In this document: piece by piece, positions 17,732 through 26,376 of the stretch
Layout: the number at the start of each line of letters is the position of its first letter
Position numbering within the stretch: the first letter of the stretch is position 1
From: Pseudobdellovibrionaceae bacterium
Lineage (GTDB): Bacteria; Bdellovibrionota; Bdellovibrionia; Bdellovibrionales; Bdellovibrionaceae
Length of the DNA: 64,000 nt
NCBI GenBank assembly: GCA_019637955.1
Contig: JAHBUS010000006.1
Coordinates: forward strand, 160,750 to 224,749
Direction of reading: 5' to 3'
Translations under genes and position numbers: made by a program
Notes under the pieces: generated by a model
What the model was told of the DNA's origin: nothing
The model's database searches: none
The model's input: the letters and a program-made list of their open reading frames with translations, nothing else

Positions 17732-17798
17732 CAGGCCTGTCAGAATTTCCGGTGATTCTAAACGGTCGCTCCATTCAAAAGGCGCAAGCAAATATGCC

Positions 17799-18383
17799 TC
17801 AGTGAGATTTCATGACCGGTCGTTCACCGTGGCCGCGTTGACGTCGAGGCTGAACCTGTTCGGCTTCGCGCGCCTGAAATTCCCGGCAGAGAGATCTAAA
17901 TTCTTGGCCAATGGCCACGAGTTCAATCCTCGCCAAGTTTTGACGGGCTTTTTCGAAAAATTCTTCTTCTTCCTCTTCTGCGTGGTGCTCAACGAGCTCC
18001 GCCAAAACTTTCGCCTTGGCTTCGGTCTCGGAATCCCACACGCTCGAGAAGTCTTTTTTCTCGAGTTCGCTTACCAACGACTTCGCCAGCGCATGCTCCG
18101 TGATGGCCTCAATCGTCGCCACTTGCGCGTCGTCGATCTCTTCTAAAGTCGCATAGATGGTTCGCTCTTCAGCTTCAGAATGCATTTTCAAATAGGGCAA
18201 AAATTGAGCGAGATGGCGCTGTTTCAGGTGAACGGCCGCCTCCTCGTCTTTGAGGACCTTGATCGACTCTTTGAGCACCTTGTGTTGCGCTTTGATCGTC
18301 GTCAGCACGTCCTCTTGCGGATGATCGGCCGATGTCTTCATCGAGAACTTGAGCGTTGAATTCGTGTTGCGGCTTTTTTTCAT
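17799..18383 (-). CDS. Hemerythrin-domain protein
   Basis: The protein has 194 residues. After a basic N-terminal tail (about 1-20) comes a four-helix HHE domain with expected iron ligands in IKAQHKVLKE (first His), MHSEAEERTIY (His and Glu) and VEHHAEEEEEEFF (His pair and Glu). Such proteins bind O2 or NO at a di-iron site, or serve iron/NO homeostasis. The C-terminal tail (about 165-194) is rich in Arg/Gln. It is the third gene after the N-hydroxylase and DUF1989 genes. The start was chosen for GGAGGA nine bases upstream; that ribosome site is part of a hairpin. Confidence 0.8.
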   Translation of the reverse strand: MKKSRNTNSTLKFSMKTSADHPQEDVLTTIKAQHKVLKESIKVLKDEEAAVHLKQRHLAQFLPYLKMHSEAEERTIYATLEEIDDAQVATIEAITEHALAKSLVSELEKKDFSSVWDSETEAKAKVLAELVEHHAEEEEEEFFEKARQNLARIELVAIGQEFRSLCREFQAREAEQVQPRRQRGHGERPVMKSH

Positions 18384-18390
18384 CTTTCGA

Positions 18391-18405
18391 TCCTCCTCAG
18401 GAGGA
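18391..18405 (-). promoter_or_regulatory. Hairpin sequestering the hemerythrin ribosome binding site
   Basis: On the minus strand TCCTCC-TGA-GGAGGA forms a six-pair stem with a three-base loop. Its 3' arm is the Shine-Dalgarno sequence of the hemerythrin gene, and its 5' arm is a perfect anti-Shine-Dalgarno, so the site is self-masking. An effect on translation is inferred. Confidence 0.45.
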
Positions 18406-18490
18406 CTTTGAAGCAATCGCAATGCCAGTCGCCAAATGCACGAGAAACCTCGCCCGTCAAACGAGCGAGCCCTTTGCGGGGAAGAATTCC

Positions 18491-19084
18491 TCAAGCCTTC
18501 GGCCCGATCTCGTACTCAATCGGTTTGCAGCGACCGTTGTTGGTCCCTTCGTCCGAGCACGCCGTGAGACCAACCACCAAGTCACGGTGAGCTTTAAAAA
18601 CCACGCGATCTCCGGCTTTGGAACGCGGAACACTCACGCGCACGCGGCCGGTGTTGTCGACCTCGACATTCATAAAGATGTTGAAGCTCGTTCCCAAGTG
18701 CGTGGGATCAAAACCGAACTCCGCCAGATTCACCTCAAGATTGTGCTGGCAACTGGGATGCTCGATCCGATCGTCTTTGGCGAGCATCCGGAACATCTGC
18801 AGACTGCAAGGCGTGACCAAAAAATCATGACGGCCGCAGCTGTCCTCGACAATTTCAAGCATCACGTCACCCGCGAACGAGTAAAGAAAATGCCCCTTCG
18901 AAAAAAAGATCGTGTCATTGTAATCGATCGAGCGCCCCGAGGACAGCACGCCGGACGGGTTTCCATCTTCAAAACAAAAGAGGTCCGCGACCTGTTCCCC
19001 TTCGGGGTCCCAAACGGTTAGCAGCTCTCCTTGGCGCAGTCGAAAGGCCGTCCCGGTCTGAGGATTGAGGCGCTGACGGCTCAT
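18491..19084 (-). CDS. DUF1989 / urea carboxylase-associated family protein
   Basis: The protein has 197 residues. It matches the DUF1989 pattern: GTAFRLRQGELLTVWDPEGEQVADL near the N terminus in shortened form, FFSKGHFLYSFAGD, DSCGRHDFLVTPCSLQM, and a late cupin-like part. Conserved Cys, His and Asp residues suggest metal binding. Relatives lie beside urea carboxylase/allophanate hydrolase genes and next to YqcI/YcgG genes; the reaction is not settled. The ATG overlaps the stop of the upstream N-hydroxylase-like gene (ATGA), so the two are translationally coupled. A start 14 codons earlier exists but would overlap deeper. Confidence 0.78.
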   Translation of the reverse strand: MSRQRLNPQTGTAFRLRQGELLTVWDPEGEQVADLFCFEDGNPSGVLSSGRSIDYNDTIFFSKGHFLYSFAGDVMLEIVEDSCGRHDFLVTPCSLQMFRMLAKDDRIEHPSCQHNLEVNLAEFGFDPTHLGTSFNIFMNVEVDNTGRVRVSVPRSKAGDRVVFKAHRDLVVGLTACSDEGTNNGRCKPIEYEIGPKA

Positions 19085-19848
19085 GGCTTCATGAAGCTTT
19101 TCATAAAGGAGAACGGGCACTTCCACTTTTTGCCATCGTTGGATTTGCCCGAAAATTGAATGCTCTCCCAGTCATCGCCATGAATCAGCGCCATCGGATT
19201 GGCTTGGCCCTGAAATTTGACGTCGCGTTCGCGGTTGGTTTTGACCATGGAGTCGTAAACCCCTTTGCCTTTGAGGGATTCAAACTGATCGAAAACATTA
19301 AAGACCAATGCCGGCACCGGAAAGCGGCGCGCCAGACGCGAGGCCTGCGGATGCAAACCCACCACGAAAAAGCGGTGGCCCCCCAAGCCGAGGCAAAACG
19401 CCTTGTCATCCGGATCTGACGTGAAGGCGCCCCAGTCTTGCTCCCGAGTTTCTTCAGAGGTGAGGTGCGAGAGCTCACGCCACAGACCGTGCTCGAAGTC
19501 CTCTTCACTCATCGCACTCGACTCATCGAAAAGCGCCCAGAAGGTTAAAAGCGAACTTTGCGAAGATTGCTGGCAGCTCAAGAAATAAAGCAAATCCCGT
19601 CGCAGGTCGCGCCAATGCCCGCCCGTCCCCAAGGAACCATAGAATCCCACTTGGTAATCGGCCTTATGAAAGGACTGAAGCGCGGCCACGCAAGGATAGT
19701 GCCGTTGGCCGAGAAGCTCCGCGATCCAACTCTCGCTCTCACGAACTTTCGCGGACGGAATCACGTCGGAGTTCAAGAACGGATGCAGGTGACCCTGACG
19801 GGGTTCAAAGAGGCGCAAGGAGGGAAGCGGCGTCGTGTTTTGTTCCAT
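19081..19848 (-). CDS. YqcI/YcgG-family protein (GntA/DcsA-type haem N-hydroxylase)
   Basis: The 255-residue cytoplasmic protein shows the family core: CLGLGGHRFFVVGLHP, RRFPVPALVFNVFDQFE and RDVKFQGQANPM (about 150-220). The family includes GntA of guanitoxin biosynthesis and DcsA of D-cycloserine biosynthesis, both haem-dependent enzymes that hydroxylate guanidine nitrogens of arginine-like amino acids. A role in arginine N-hydroxylation here is therefore plausible but unproven. It heads an operon with DUF1989 and hemerythrin genes. AAGGAT precedes the ATG. Confidence 0.75.
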   Translation of the reverse strand: MEQNTTPLPSLRLFEPRQGHLHPFLNSDVIPSAKVRESESWIAELLGQRHYPCVAALQSFHKADYQVGFYGSLGTGGHWRDLRRDLLYFLSCQQSSQSSLLTFWALFDESSAMSEEDFEHGLWRELSHLTSEETREQDWGAFTSDPDDKAFCLGLGGHRFFVVGLHPQASRLARRFPVPALVFNVFDQFESLKGKGVYDSMVKTNRERDVKFQGQANPMALIHGDDWESIQFSGKSNDGKKWKCPFSFMKSFMKP

Positions 19849-20022
19849 AGATCCTTGCCAAATGCCATTGCCGTGCCGTGAGCGCCTCTCTATGAAAGCA
19901 ACCCTATTTGAAGAAAACGAAAGTCCTGGGGGAAAACGCCTTTGCTCCGGGGGCAGAACGCCTCAAATCAGGCTCAATCTCTCTGGCACGTGCTTGCAAA
20001 AAAAGACGCGCAGGAGGGAAGC

Positions 20023-20211
20023 ATGAACAATTCACCTTTGGAGCAAGACCCCACCCGCCCGGCCAATTCGCCGCCGCCCAGCACGGAGCCCCCGACAAAT
20101 CCCGCCCCCAACACCGGCAAAGTTCACTGGCGGACTCCGTCACGTCCCATCCGCAGCGACGCGCTCAAAAAAGGCCGCAATCAACCGCTTCCCGCTTTCA
20201 CTTACAATTGA
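20023..20211 (+). CDS. Small proline-rich hypothetical protein
   Basis: The 62-residue product is rich in Pro, Asn and Ser in its first half (PANSPPPSTEPPTNPAPN) and ends in a basic tail (PSRPIRSDALKKGRNQPLP). GGAGGG lies four bases before the ATG, the strongest ribosome site nearby. It lies 27 bases upstream of the oxidoreductase on the same strand and may be cotranscribed. No family or structure is apparent. Overlapping frames exist, one of which (ATG at 19892) ends by overlapping this ATG, so the assignment is only moderate. Confidence 0.5.
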   Translation: MNNSPLEQDPTRPANSPPPSTEPPTNPAPNTGKVHWRTPSRPIRSDALKKGRNQPLPAFTYN

Positions 20212-20238
20212 GCTGAGCGAAAGCGAACGAAGGACCGT

Positions 20239-21429
20239 ATGAACAAGACGAAAACGAGAACCGCTAAGACAAAAAAAAAGTCCGCCAAACAAAAACAAAA
20301 AAATAAGCCACTCGCGAAGAGTCAAAAGATTCGTTACGCGGTCGTGGGGTTGGGCCACATTGCTCAGACCGCGATGCTCCCCGCCTTTAAGCACGCCCAC
20401 CGCAATTCGGAATTGGTGGCCTTGATCACCGGCGACCCGGTGAAGGGCCGAGAGCTTTCGCGCCAATACAAAGTTGAGCACGTCTTTTCTTACGAGGAGT
20501 TCGACGAGTTTCTGGCCCTCGGCATCGCCGATGCGATTTACATCGCGCTCCCCAATTCGATGCACGCCGAAATCGCCGTGCGGGCGATGAAGGCGGGTCT
20601 GCATGTTCTCTGCGAAAAGCCCCTCGCGTTGACTCTCAAAGACACTTTGGCCATGGGAAATGCCGCCCAGAAGTTTGGGGTCAAGCTCATGACCGCGTAC
20701 CGCCTGCACTTCGATCGTGCCAATCTCAAAGCGGCCGAAGTTGCCAACTCTGGTCAACTTGGCAACCTTCGCTACTTCAGTTCAAATTTTTCGTACCGGA
20801 TCAAAGACCCGAACAATATCCGCCTGCGGTCCGATGTCGGCGGAGGCCCCCTTTGGGATATCGGGATTTATTGCATCAATGCGATTCGCTCCATCTTCCG
20901 CGATGAACCGGCCGAGGTTTTCGCCTACGCCAGCAAAACTCCTCTGAAAAAGTTCAAAGAGGTCGAAGAGGGCGTGAGCGCCATCTTAAAATATGCCGAT
21001 GGACGACTGGCGTCTTTCAATTGTAGTTTCGGCGCTCACGACGAGGCTTTTTACGAAGTCGTGGGCTCGAAAGGCTCGCTTTGTTTGGATGCCGCCTACG
21101 AATACGTCGAGCCTCGAGAACTGACGATCAAAACCGAAAAGGGACGTCAAAAGGTGCACAAGTACAAAAAGGCCGACCAGTTTGCACCCGAGCTCGTTTA
21201 TTTTTCGGACTGCATCGTCCTCGACCGCAAAGTCGAACCTTCGTTTCTCGAAGGCATGGCCGATGTCAAAATCATTTTGGCTCTGTACAAATCCATCGAA
21301 ACCGGCAAACCCGTGGCCGTGAGCTCAAGTCCGCGCCTCAAGGCCAAACGCCGTCCCACGATGCGCATGAAAATGCGCTACCCAGGCGTGGACGAACCGA
21401 ACACGGTTCACGTCGACTCACCTCACTGA
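20239..21429 (+). CDS. Gfo/Idh/MocA-family NAD(P)-dependent oxidoreductase
   Basis: The 396-residue protein has a Lys/Thr-rich N-terminal extension (1-30), then a Rossmann fold with GLGHIAQ (37-43) and the family motif CEKPLAL (125-131), and a C-terminal alpha/beta substrate domain with GGGPLWDIGIYCINAIR. Members oxidise or reduce sugars or other hydroxy compounds; the substrate is not predictable. There is no twin-arginine signal, so it is cytoplasmic unlike periplasmic glucose-fructose oxidoreductase. The basic N-terminal tail is unusual. GAAGGA lies at a good distance from the ATG. Confidence 0.88.
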   Translation: MNKTKTRTAKTKKKSAKQKQKNKPLAKSQKIRYAVVGLGHIAQTAMLPAFKHAHRNSELVALITGDPVKGRELSRQYKVEHVFSYEEFDEFLALGIADAIYIALPNSMHAEIAVRAMKAGLHVLCEKPLALTLKDTLAMGNAAQKFGVKLMTAYRLHFDRANLKAAEVANSGQLGNLRYFSSNFSYRIKDPNNIRLRSDVGGGPLWDIGIYCINAIRSIFRDEPAEVFAYASKTPLKKFKEVEEGVSAILKYADGRLASFNCSFGAHDEAFYEVVGSKGSLCLDAAYEYVEPRELTIKTEKGRQKVHKYKKADQFAPELVYFSDCIVLDRKVEPSFLEGMADVKIILALYKSIETGKPVAVSSSPRLKAKRRPTMRMKMRYPGVDEPNTVHVDSPH

Positions 21430-21501
21430 GGATTCGCCCGATCAAGCCCATCAGCCAATCTTGAGTCCGCCTCTGGAACCTTCTACGGAGGCGGGACAAA
21501 C

Positions 21502-22242
21502 TCAACGCTTCTTGCTTTTGGACGCGGTTTTCTTTTTCCTCTTAGAGGCGGTCTTTTTCCTGGTGGACGCTTTGCGCTTCTTGGCGGTGCGCTTTGGCGT
21601 TGAAGATGCTGCCATGGGATGCGAGAGAGCGAGGCTCTGAAGTTCGCGCACGACTTGCTCCCAACGCGCTTTGACCTGAGCGCGCTCGCGGCTATTGGCA
21701 AGCTTCTCATGAGTCAAGACCACCAGGCTGCGACCGAGAGGCCTGCGAATCATCCAAATTTGCAAAATTGTCGAATGAACCCAATCGGTATCGTTCCAGG
21801 TCATGCGCACCCGCTGAGGCGCCTTGAGCGTTCGGATCTCTCCGAAAATGCCGCCCTCACCTTCAAATTCCAACTTTGTTTGAAAGCGAAACTCCGAGAG
21901 GGGCTTCAGCCAAACGGCCAAAGCCTCGGGAGACTGCATCCACGACCAGAGCGTTTTCTGATCGAGCGGCATCATCTTGGTCGTGGTGGACGACCATTGG
22001 CCCTTCAGATTCTGGCCCTCCACGCGTTTGCCGATGGCATTCTCGTAACCGATCGCCACCACTTGCCGCCACCAAGGCGTGAGTTGATGCTTCATCTGCA
22101 AAAACTCGACGAGCTGTCGGTGCCCCCAGATGCGCGCGCCAGCCTTGTCCAAAAGGTCCACCCATTCATCCCAGGGTTTCCCGGTGTGCTTCTGAACGGA
22201 CCCGTTCGAGACCCGGTTTAACGTTTCGTATTTTGACGCCAT
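21502..22242 (-). CDS. DUF4287-SRPBCC protein with histone-H1-like tail
   Basis: The 246-residue protein has three parts: an N-terminal DUF4287-type domain (about 1-75, GKPWDEWVDLLDKAGARIWG then WWRQVVAIGYENAIG), an AHSA1/SRPBCC-like ligand domain (about 75-210), and a Lys/Ala/Ser/Thr-rich tail (210-246) like bacterial histone-H1 tails (KRTAKKRKASTRKKTASKRK). The tail suggests DNA or RNA binding. GGAGG lies five bases before the chosen ATG. The gene is divergent from the DUF72 gene, 32 bases apart, so their control regions overlap. Confidence 0.72.
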   Translation of the reverse strand: MASKYETLNRVSNGSVQKHTGKPWDEWVDLLDKAGARIWGHRQLVEFLQMKHQLTPWWRQVVAIGYENAIGKRVEGQNLKGQWSSTTTKMMPLDQKTLWSWMQSPEALAVWLKPLSEFRFQTKLEFEGEGGIFGEIRTLKAPQRVRMTWNDTDWVHSTILQIWMIRRPLGRSLVVLTHEKLANSRERAQVKARWEQVVRELQSLALSHPMAASSTPKRTAKKRKASTRKKTASKRKKKTASKSKKR

Positions 22243-22274
22243 CCAGGCCTCCGTCCGCCTTTTTTCCGATCGGC

Positions 22275-23249
22275 ATGACGGATCAATTGTTCCATTTTGA
22301 AGGCCAAGCGACAAGACTGGCCCGCATGGAATTCGGCAAGCTCACCGATCTCTCAAAACTGGCGGACATCGATTGGCGCCTTCCGCCCGATCCGCCCCTC
22401 AATGCCCAGGTGCTCAAACCCGGCGTACGAACAAAGTTTTTCATGGGCGCTCCGGCTTGGGGCCACAAGGAGTGGATTGGTAAAGTCTATCCTCCCAAAA
22501 CCAAATCCACGGAGTTCCTTCATCACTACGCCCGCGCGTTTAACACGATCGAGCTCAACACCTCACACTACCGCATCCCCTCAAGCGAGCAGACGCAGAA
22601 GTGGCGCGAACAAGTCCCGTCCCATTTTGTTTTCTGCGGCAAGCTTCACCAGGACATCTCTCACGCTCGAGGCGGCCTGCTCGACAAAAGACGGCACGCC
22701 GAATGGTTTCGCTTTCTCGAAGATCTCGGCGAAAACCGCGGTCCGTGCTTTCTGCAGCTGCCCCCGTCGTTCACCTACGCCGAAAAAGCGGAGCTCTTTC
22801 AATTTCTGCAGAACTGGCCTTCCGAATTTGCCCTGGCACTAGAGTTCCGGCACCCCACCTGGTGGACGCCTGAAGGACAGCTCCTTCCCGCTCTCCAGCA
22901 GTATCTGCAGGGTAAAAAAATAGGCCTCGTGATCACGGACGTCGCGGGCCGCAGGGATGTCCTTCACACCGCTTTAAGCGCTGGTTTTACGATGCTCAGA
23001 TTCATCGGCAACGGGCTGCACCCCACCGACTTTGAACGCGCTCGGCATTGGTACCAAAAACTCAAACTTTGGAAAGAGCAGGGTCTCCAAGACGCCTTCA
23101 TTTTCGTGCACGAACCTGACGACATCGCCATGCCCGAGATGGCGGATCACTTCATCCGCCATTTCAACGAGACTCTCGGCGAGCAGGTGCTGCCACCGCT
23201 GCCCGCGATCGCGCCGGCCCCCGAGGCCCAAGCCAAGATGTTCGACTGA
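22275..23249 (+). CDS. DUF72 family TIM-barrel protein
   Basis: The product has 324 residues from this ATG. Typical DUF72 features are present: ALRLGATRS-like first strand in the form FFMGAPAWGHKEWIGKVYP, FNTIELNTSHYRIP, FVFCGKLHQDISH, FLQLPPSFTY, LALEFRHPTWW and a late FVHEPDD. The family adopts a TIM-barrel fold related to metal-dependent endonuclease/isomerase barrels, with no known reaction. No start has a clear ribosome site; the ATG at 22326 (MEFGKLTDLSK) is an equally good choice and close to how relatives begin. Confidence 0.8.
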   Translation: MTDQLFHFEGQATRLARMEFGKLTDLSKLADIDWRLPPDPPLNAQVLKPGVRTKFFMGAPAWGHKEWIGKVYPPKTKSTEFLHHYARAFNTIELNTSHYRIPSSEQTQKWREQVPSHFVFCGKLHQDISHARGGLLDKRRHAEWFRFLEDLGENRGPCFLQLPPSFTYAEKAELFQFLQNWPSEFALALEFRHPTWWTPEGQLLPALQQYLQGKKIGLVITDVAGRRDVLHTALSAGFTMLRFIGNGLHPTDFERARHWYQKLKLWKEQGLQDAFIFVHEPDDIAMPEMADHFIRHFNETLGEQVLPPLPAIAPAPEAQAKMFD

Positions 23250-23259
23250 GAATCACGCC

Positions 23260-23829
23260 TTATTTCGGACGCGCCAATATGGATTTCAGATACTCGACCG
23301 ACTCGGGCGTGTGCCAGTTGATCGAACCGATGATTTTTTTGACCAGTTTCAAGTCCGGTCCCGCGATGTAACTCTCGGGCAACCGGTCCACATCGTAGAG
23401 CTTCGTGAGCGAACGGTCTTCATCCCAAACGATCTTCACATCTTTTTGATCCCAGCCCTTCAGCTGGCGCAAAAACTGATCGATGTCCTTGCGGTTCGAA
23501 TCACCGCTCACCGCCACCAACACCGCTTCGCCCTTGAGCGCTTCCACAAGCGAGATCATCGACGGGAACTCCTCGACGCAAGGACCGCACCAGGACGCCC
23601 AGTAGTTCAGAATCACGATCTTTCCTTTGAGGTCGCTGAGCTGACCCTTCTCGCCTTGCAAGGTCGTGTAAGAGAAGTTGGGAAGCCCCTCTTTCTCCAT
23701 CTGCTCCATGCTGACAATACGAGCCTCCGCCGCCTTCGGACTCGAGGCCTCACGCCAAACACGAAACCCGAACACAAACACGGCTCCCACAACGAGGGTG
23801 ATCATCGCGGCCTGAAGGTAGATTCTCAT
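23260..23829 (-). CDS. TlpA/ResA-like membrane-anchored thioredoxin
   Basis: The 189-residue protein has an N-terminal membrane anchor (about 5-23), then a thioredoxin fold of the TlpA/AhpC-TSA type with the active site WCGPC (C81, C84) after ILNYWAS, and a cis-Pro in DRLPESYIAG. It should face the periplasm and keep apocytochrome or other cysteines reduced, or act in oxidative folding. No cytochrome-maturation gene is next to it. It is convergent with the DUF72 gene, ten bases away. Confidence 0.85.
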   Translation of the reverse strand: MRIYLQAAMITLVVGAVFVFGFRVWREASSPKAAEARIVSMEQMEKEGLPNFSYTTLQGEKGQLSDLKGKIVILNYWASWCGPCVEEFPSMISLVEALKGEAVLVAVSGDSNRKDIDQFLRQLKGWDQKDVKIVWDEDRSLTKLYDVDRLPESYIAGPDLKLVKKIIGSINWHTPESVEYLKSILARPK

Positions 23830-23968
23830 GATGATGCCTTTCTATTCGGGCGCCAGAGCCACGAATGACCTCTGACCTCGCCGTGGATTCAGAGAGATGA
23901 ATCGTCTCAACACCGGCCCATTTGAAAACAATGAACGGGTCCGGTGCAAATCTTGTTTTTAACATCGC

Positions 23969-24001
23969 AAAAAACAAAGCCCCGGTCACTGACCAGGGCT
24001 T
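23969..24001 (-). terminator. Terminator after rplQ (end of the alpha operon)
   Basis: On the minus strand AAGCCCTGGTCA, a single-base gap and TGACCGGGGCTT make a stem of about eleven pairs, followed by TGTTTTTT. It lies 84 bases downstream of the rplQ stop. Confidence 0.8.
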
Positions 24002-24084
24002 CATATGCAAACTGTAATTTTCTGCTTTCAGGTCCCGAAGCCGCCCAGCGACGTCTTTGGATGGACTCGAAATTAAGCGCGGTC

Positions 24085-24639
24085 TTAAGCGCGGTTGAAA
24101 GTACGCGAAGATTTTTGGATCTTCGAAACGTTCTTTTTCTTCGCTGCAACCAAACGAGCTGTTTTGCGAGCTGTTTTTGCTTTGGCTTTCGAAGCCGAAG
24201 CCGCTGCTGCAGTTGCAGTCGCCTTCTTCTTGCCTTTAGCAGGTTTCGCCTCAGCCATTGCCGAAGGACGTTTTTCGAAGTCGTAATCAACGAACTCGAT
24301 GAACGCCATCTCTGCGGTGTCGCCAGGGCGACGGCCGATCTTGATCACGCGAGTGTAACCACCCGGGCGAGTCTTAAAGCGAGGAGCAATGTCAGACATG
24401 ATCTTCTGAACAGCCGACTCATTCGCAATGCGCGACAACAGCAAACGACGAGCCGTGAGGGTGTCGGTTTTGCCAGTTGTGATCGCGCGCTCGATGTGAC
24501 GGCGAAGCTCTTTCGCTTTATCAACAGTTGTAGCGATACGCTCGTGCTCAACCAACGAGATCATCAGACCACGGAGGAGGGCTTTGCGGGCGTTAAATTT
24601 GCGACTAAAGTATTTGGTACTACGTCGATGTGAACTCAT
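24085..24639 (-). CDS. rplQ: 50S ribosomal protein L17
   Basis: Residues 1-120 are standard L17 ([54 protein letters not shown]). The protein is 184 residues, against about 120-130 in most bacteria: a C-terminal tail of some 55 residues is rich in Lys and Ala ([19 protein letters not shown]), likely disordered and contacting rRNA near the exit-tunnel side. It is the last gene of the alpha block, 41 bases after rpoA. Confidence 0.96.
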   Translation of the reverse strand: MSSHRRSTKYFSRKFNARKALLRGLMISLVEHERIATTVDKAKELRRHIERAITTGKTDTLTARRLLLSRIANESAVQKIMSDIAPRFKTRPGGYTRVIKIGRRPGDTAEMAFIEFVDYDFEKRPSAMAEAKPAKGKKKATATAAAASASKAKAKTARKTARLVAAKKKNVSKIQKSSRTFNRA

Positions 24640-24680
24640 TACGACCTCTATTCAAGCTGGCGACTCCGCCAGCTTTCCAG

Positions 24681-25715
24681 TTATGTGCTGCTTTGCTCGC
24701 GTTTCATGGGGGGAACAGAAGGATCCCAGCCGACCGGCGGCCAGCCATCGATTTTCATTCCCAAACCAAGACCCATCTCAGACAGAATTTCTTTGATCTC
24801 GTTCAAAGACTTGCGACCAAAGTTTTTTGTCTTGAGCATTTCAGCTTCAGTTTTAACAACCAATTCACCAATGTAGCGGATGTTCGCATTTTTCAAACAG
24901 TTCGCGCTACGGACCGACAATTCGAGGTCGTCGACAGAACGGAATAAGTTCTCGTTCAACGAAGGCGATTTCGAATCCGAGCTCTCTTCTTGAGGCTCGA
25001 GAGATTCGTCGAAAGTCAGGAAAATCTGAAGCTGTTCTTTCAGGATTTTCGAGCTCAAAGAAACAGCTTCTTCGGGCTTGAGCGATCCGTCAGTCCAAAC
25101 TTCGAGAGACAAAGCATCGTAGTCCGTACGTTGACCTACACGTGCTGCTGCAACGTTGTAGTTCACTTTACGAACAGGCGAGTACAAAGAATCAACCGCG
25201 ATGAACCCAATCGGATAGTTCGCGTTGCGCACTTCTGCCGCGTCGTAACCGCGACCGAAGGTCACGATGATTTCAGCCGAGAAGCTCGCGTTTCCACCCA
25301 GAGTCGCGATGTGCTGCTCAGGATTCAAAACTTGAACTTTGTCGTTCACTTGAATGTCCGCCGCCGTCACTTTACCGGGACCCTTCTTCGAAATACGAAG
25401 AACATGAGCTTCCGAGTCGTAGTGCTTAAAGCGGACTTCTTTCAGGTTCAAAATAATATCGGTCACGTCCTCGAGAACATCGGGGATCGTGGTGAATTCG
25501 TGCAGTACGCCTTCGAATTTCACGGCCGAGACCGCTGAACCCATCATCGAGCTCAGCAGAATTCGGCGCAGCGAGTTCCCCAACGTCACACCATAGCCAC
25601 GCTCCAGAGGCTTCACGATGAAGCGAGCGTAGTCGTCACGAAGTGATTCTTTATCAACTTCGAAACCTTTGGGTTTGATGAGGTCGCGCCAAAATTTATA
25701 ATAGTGCTCTTGCAT
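24681..25715 (-). CDS. rpoA: RNA polymerase alpha subunit
   Basis: The 344-residue protein has the N-terminal dimerisation domain (about 1-235, with [20 protein letters not shown]) and the C-terminal DNA/activator-binding domain (about 265-325, [16 protein letters not shown] and [14 protein letters not shown]). The linker [16 protein letters not shown] region is acidic. It assembles the core enzyme with the beta and beta' subunits encoded at 41.7-50.2 kb. Located between rpsD and rplQ as usual. Confidence 0.98.
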   Translation of the reverse strand: MQEHYYKFWRDLIKPKGFEVDKESLRDDYARFIVKPLERGYGVTLGNSLRRILLSSMMGSAVSAVKFEGVLHEFTTIPDVLEDVTDIILNLKEVRFKHYDSEAHVLRISKKGPGKVTAADIQVNDKVQVLNPEQHIATLGGNASFSAEIIVTFGRGYDAAEVRNANYPIGFIAVDSLYSPVRKVNYNVAAARVGQRTDYDALSLEVWTDGSLKPEEAVSLSSKILKEQLQIFLTFDESLEPQEESSDSKSPSLNENLFRSVDDLELSVRSANCLKNANIRYIGELVVKTEAEMLKTKNFGRKSLNEIKEILSEMGLGLGMKIDGWPPVGWDPSVPPMKREQSST

Positions 25716-25738
25716 GCTGGTACTCCCCGCGGTTCAAA

Positions 25739-26365
25739 TTATCGAGAATAGTATTCAACGACCATGTTCTCTTCGACAGGCAATGTCACTTCATCGCGCA
25801 CCGGGACATCTTTCACTGTGCCTTTGAAAGCACCGTGATCAGCCTCGAGCCAAGAAGGCACTGTTCGTCGAGAGACGCCTTGAATCGCTGCCATCACTTT
25901 AGTGAGTTGGCGGCTATTCTCGCGGACTTCAACGACATCACCTTTCTTAACCGTGTACGACGCGATGTTAACGCGCTTACCGTTTACAGAGATGTGATTG
26001 TGTCCGACCATTTGACGAGCTTCACGGCGCGACGCAGCGAAACCCAGTGAGTAAACAACATTGTCCAGGCGCAGCTCAAGGAGCTTCAAGAGTGCAGTTC
26101 CTGTGATTTCGCCAGAGCGGTCCGCTTTCACGAAATAACCATGGAATTGCTTCTCTCCAAGACCGTAGTAACGCTTTGTTTTTTGCTTTTCACGCAATTG
26201 CAAAGCGAACTCCGAGAACTTCAGACGGGCTTGCCCGTGCTGACCAGGAGGATAAGGACGACGCTCAAACGAGCATTTATCCGTGTAACAGCGGTCCCCT
26301 TTGAGGAACAGCTTCATGTTTTCACGGCGGCAAAGTTTGCAAACAGCTTCATTAACGCAGCTCAC
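25739..26365 (-). CDS. rpsD: 30S ribosomal protein S4
   Basis: The protein has 208 residues. It keeps the four-Cys zinc motif (VCKLCRR, then Cys in GDRCYTDKCSF), and an S4 RNA-binding domain (about 97-160). S4 nucleates the 30S body and in many bacteria represses the alpha operon. The start is GTG with AGAGGT upstream; the first residues (MSCVNEAV) replace the usual MARYTGP. Confidence 0.97.
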   Translation of the reverse strand: MSCVNEAVCKLCRRENMKLFLKGDRCYTDKCSFERRPYPPGQHGQARLKFSEFALQLREKQKTKRYYGLGEKQFHGYFVKADRSGEITGTALLKLLELRLDNVVYSLGFAASRREARQMVGHNHISVNGKRVNIASYTVKKGDVVEVRENSRQLTKVMAAIQGVSRRTVPSWLEADHGAFKGTVKDVPVRDEVTLPVEENMVVEYYSR

Positions 26366-26376
26366 TTAAGACCTCT

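Noticed and set aside
19892..20026. 44-codon plus-strand frame ending in an ATGA overlap with the proline-rich gene
   Set aside because: No ribosome site, no hydrophobic or conserved pattern; a leader peptide is possible but unsupported.
21467..21494. Inverted repeat CCGCCTC/GAGGCGG between the oxidoreductase and the DUF4287 gene
   Set aside because: Stem is perfect but the loop is 14 bases and no U-run follows on either strand, so I do not call it a terminator.
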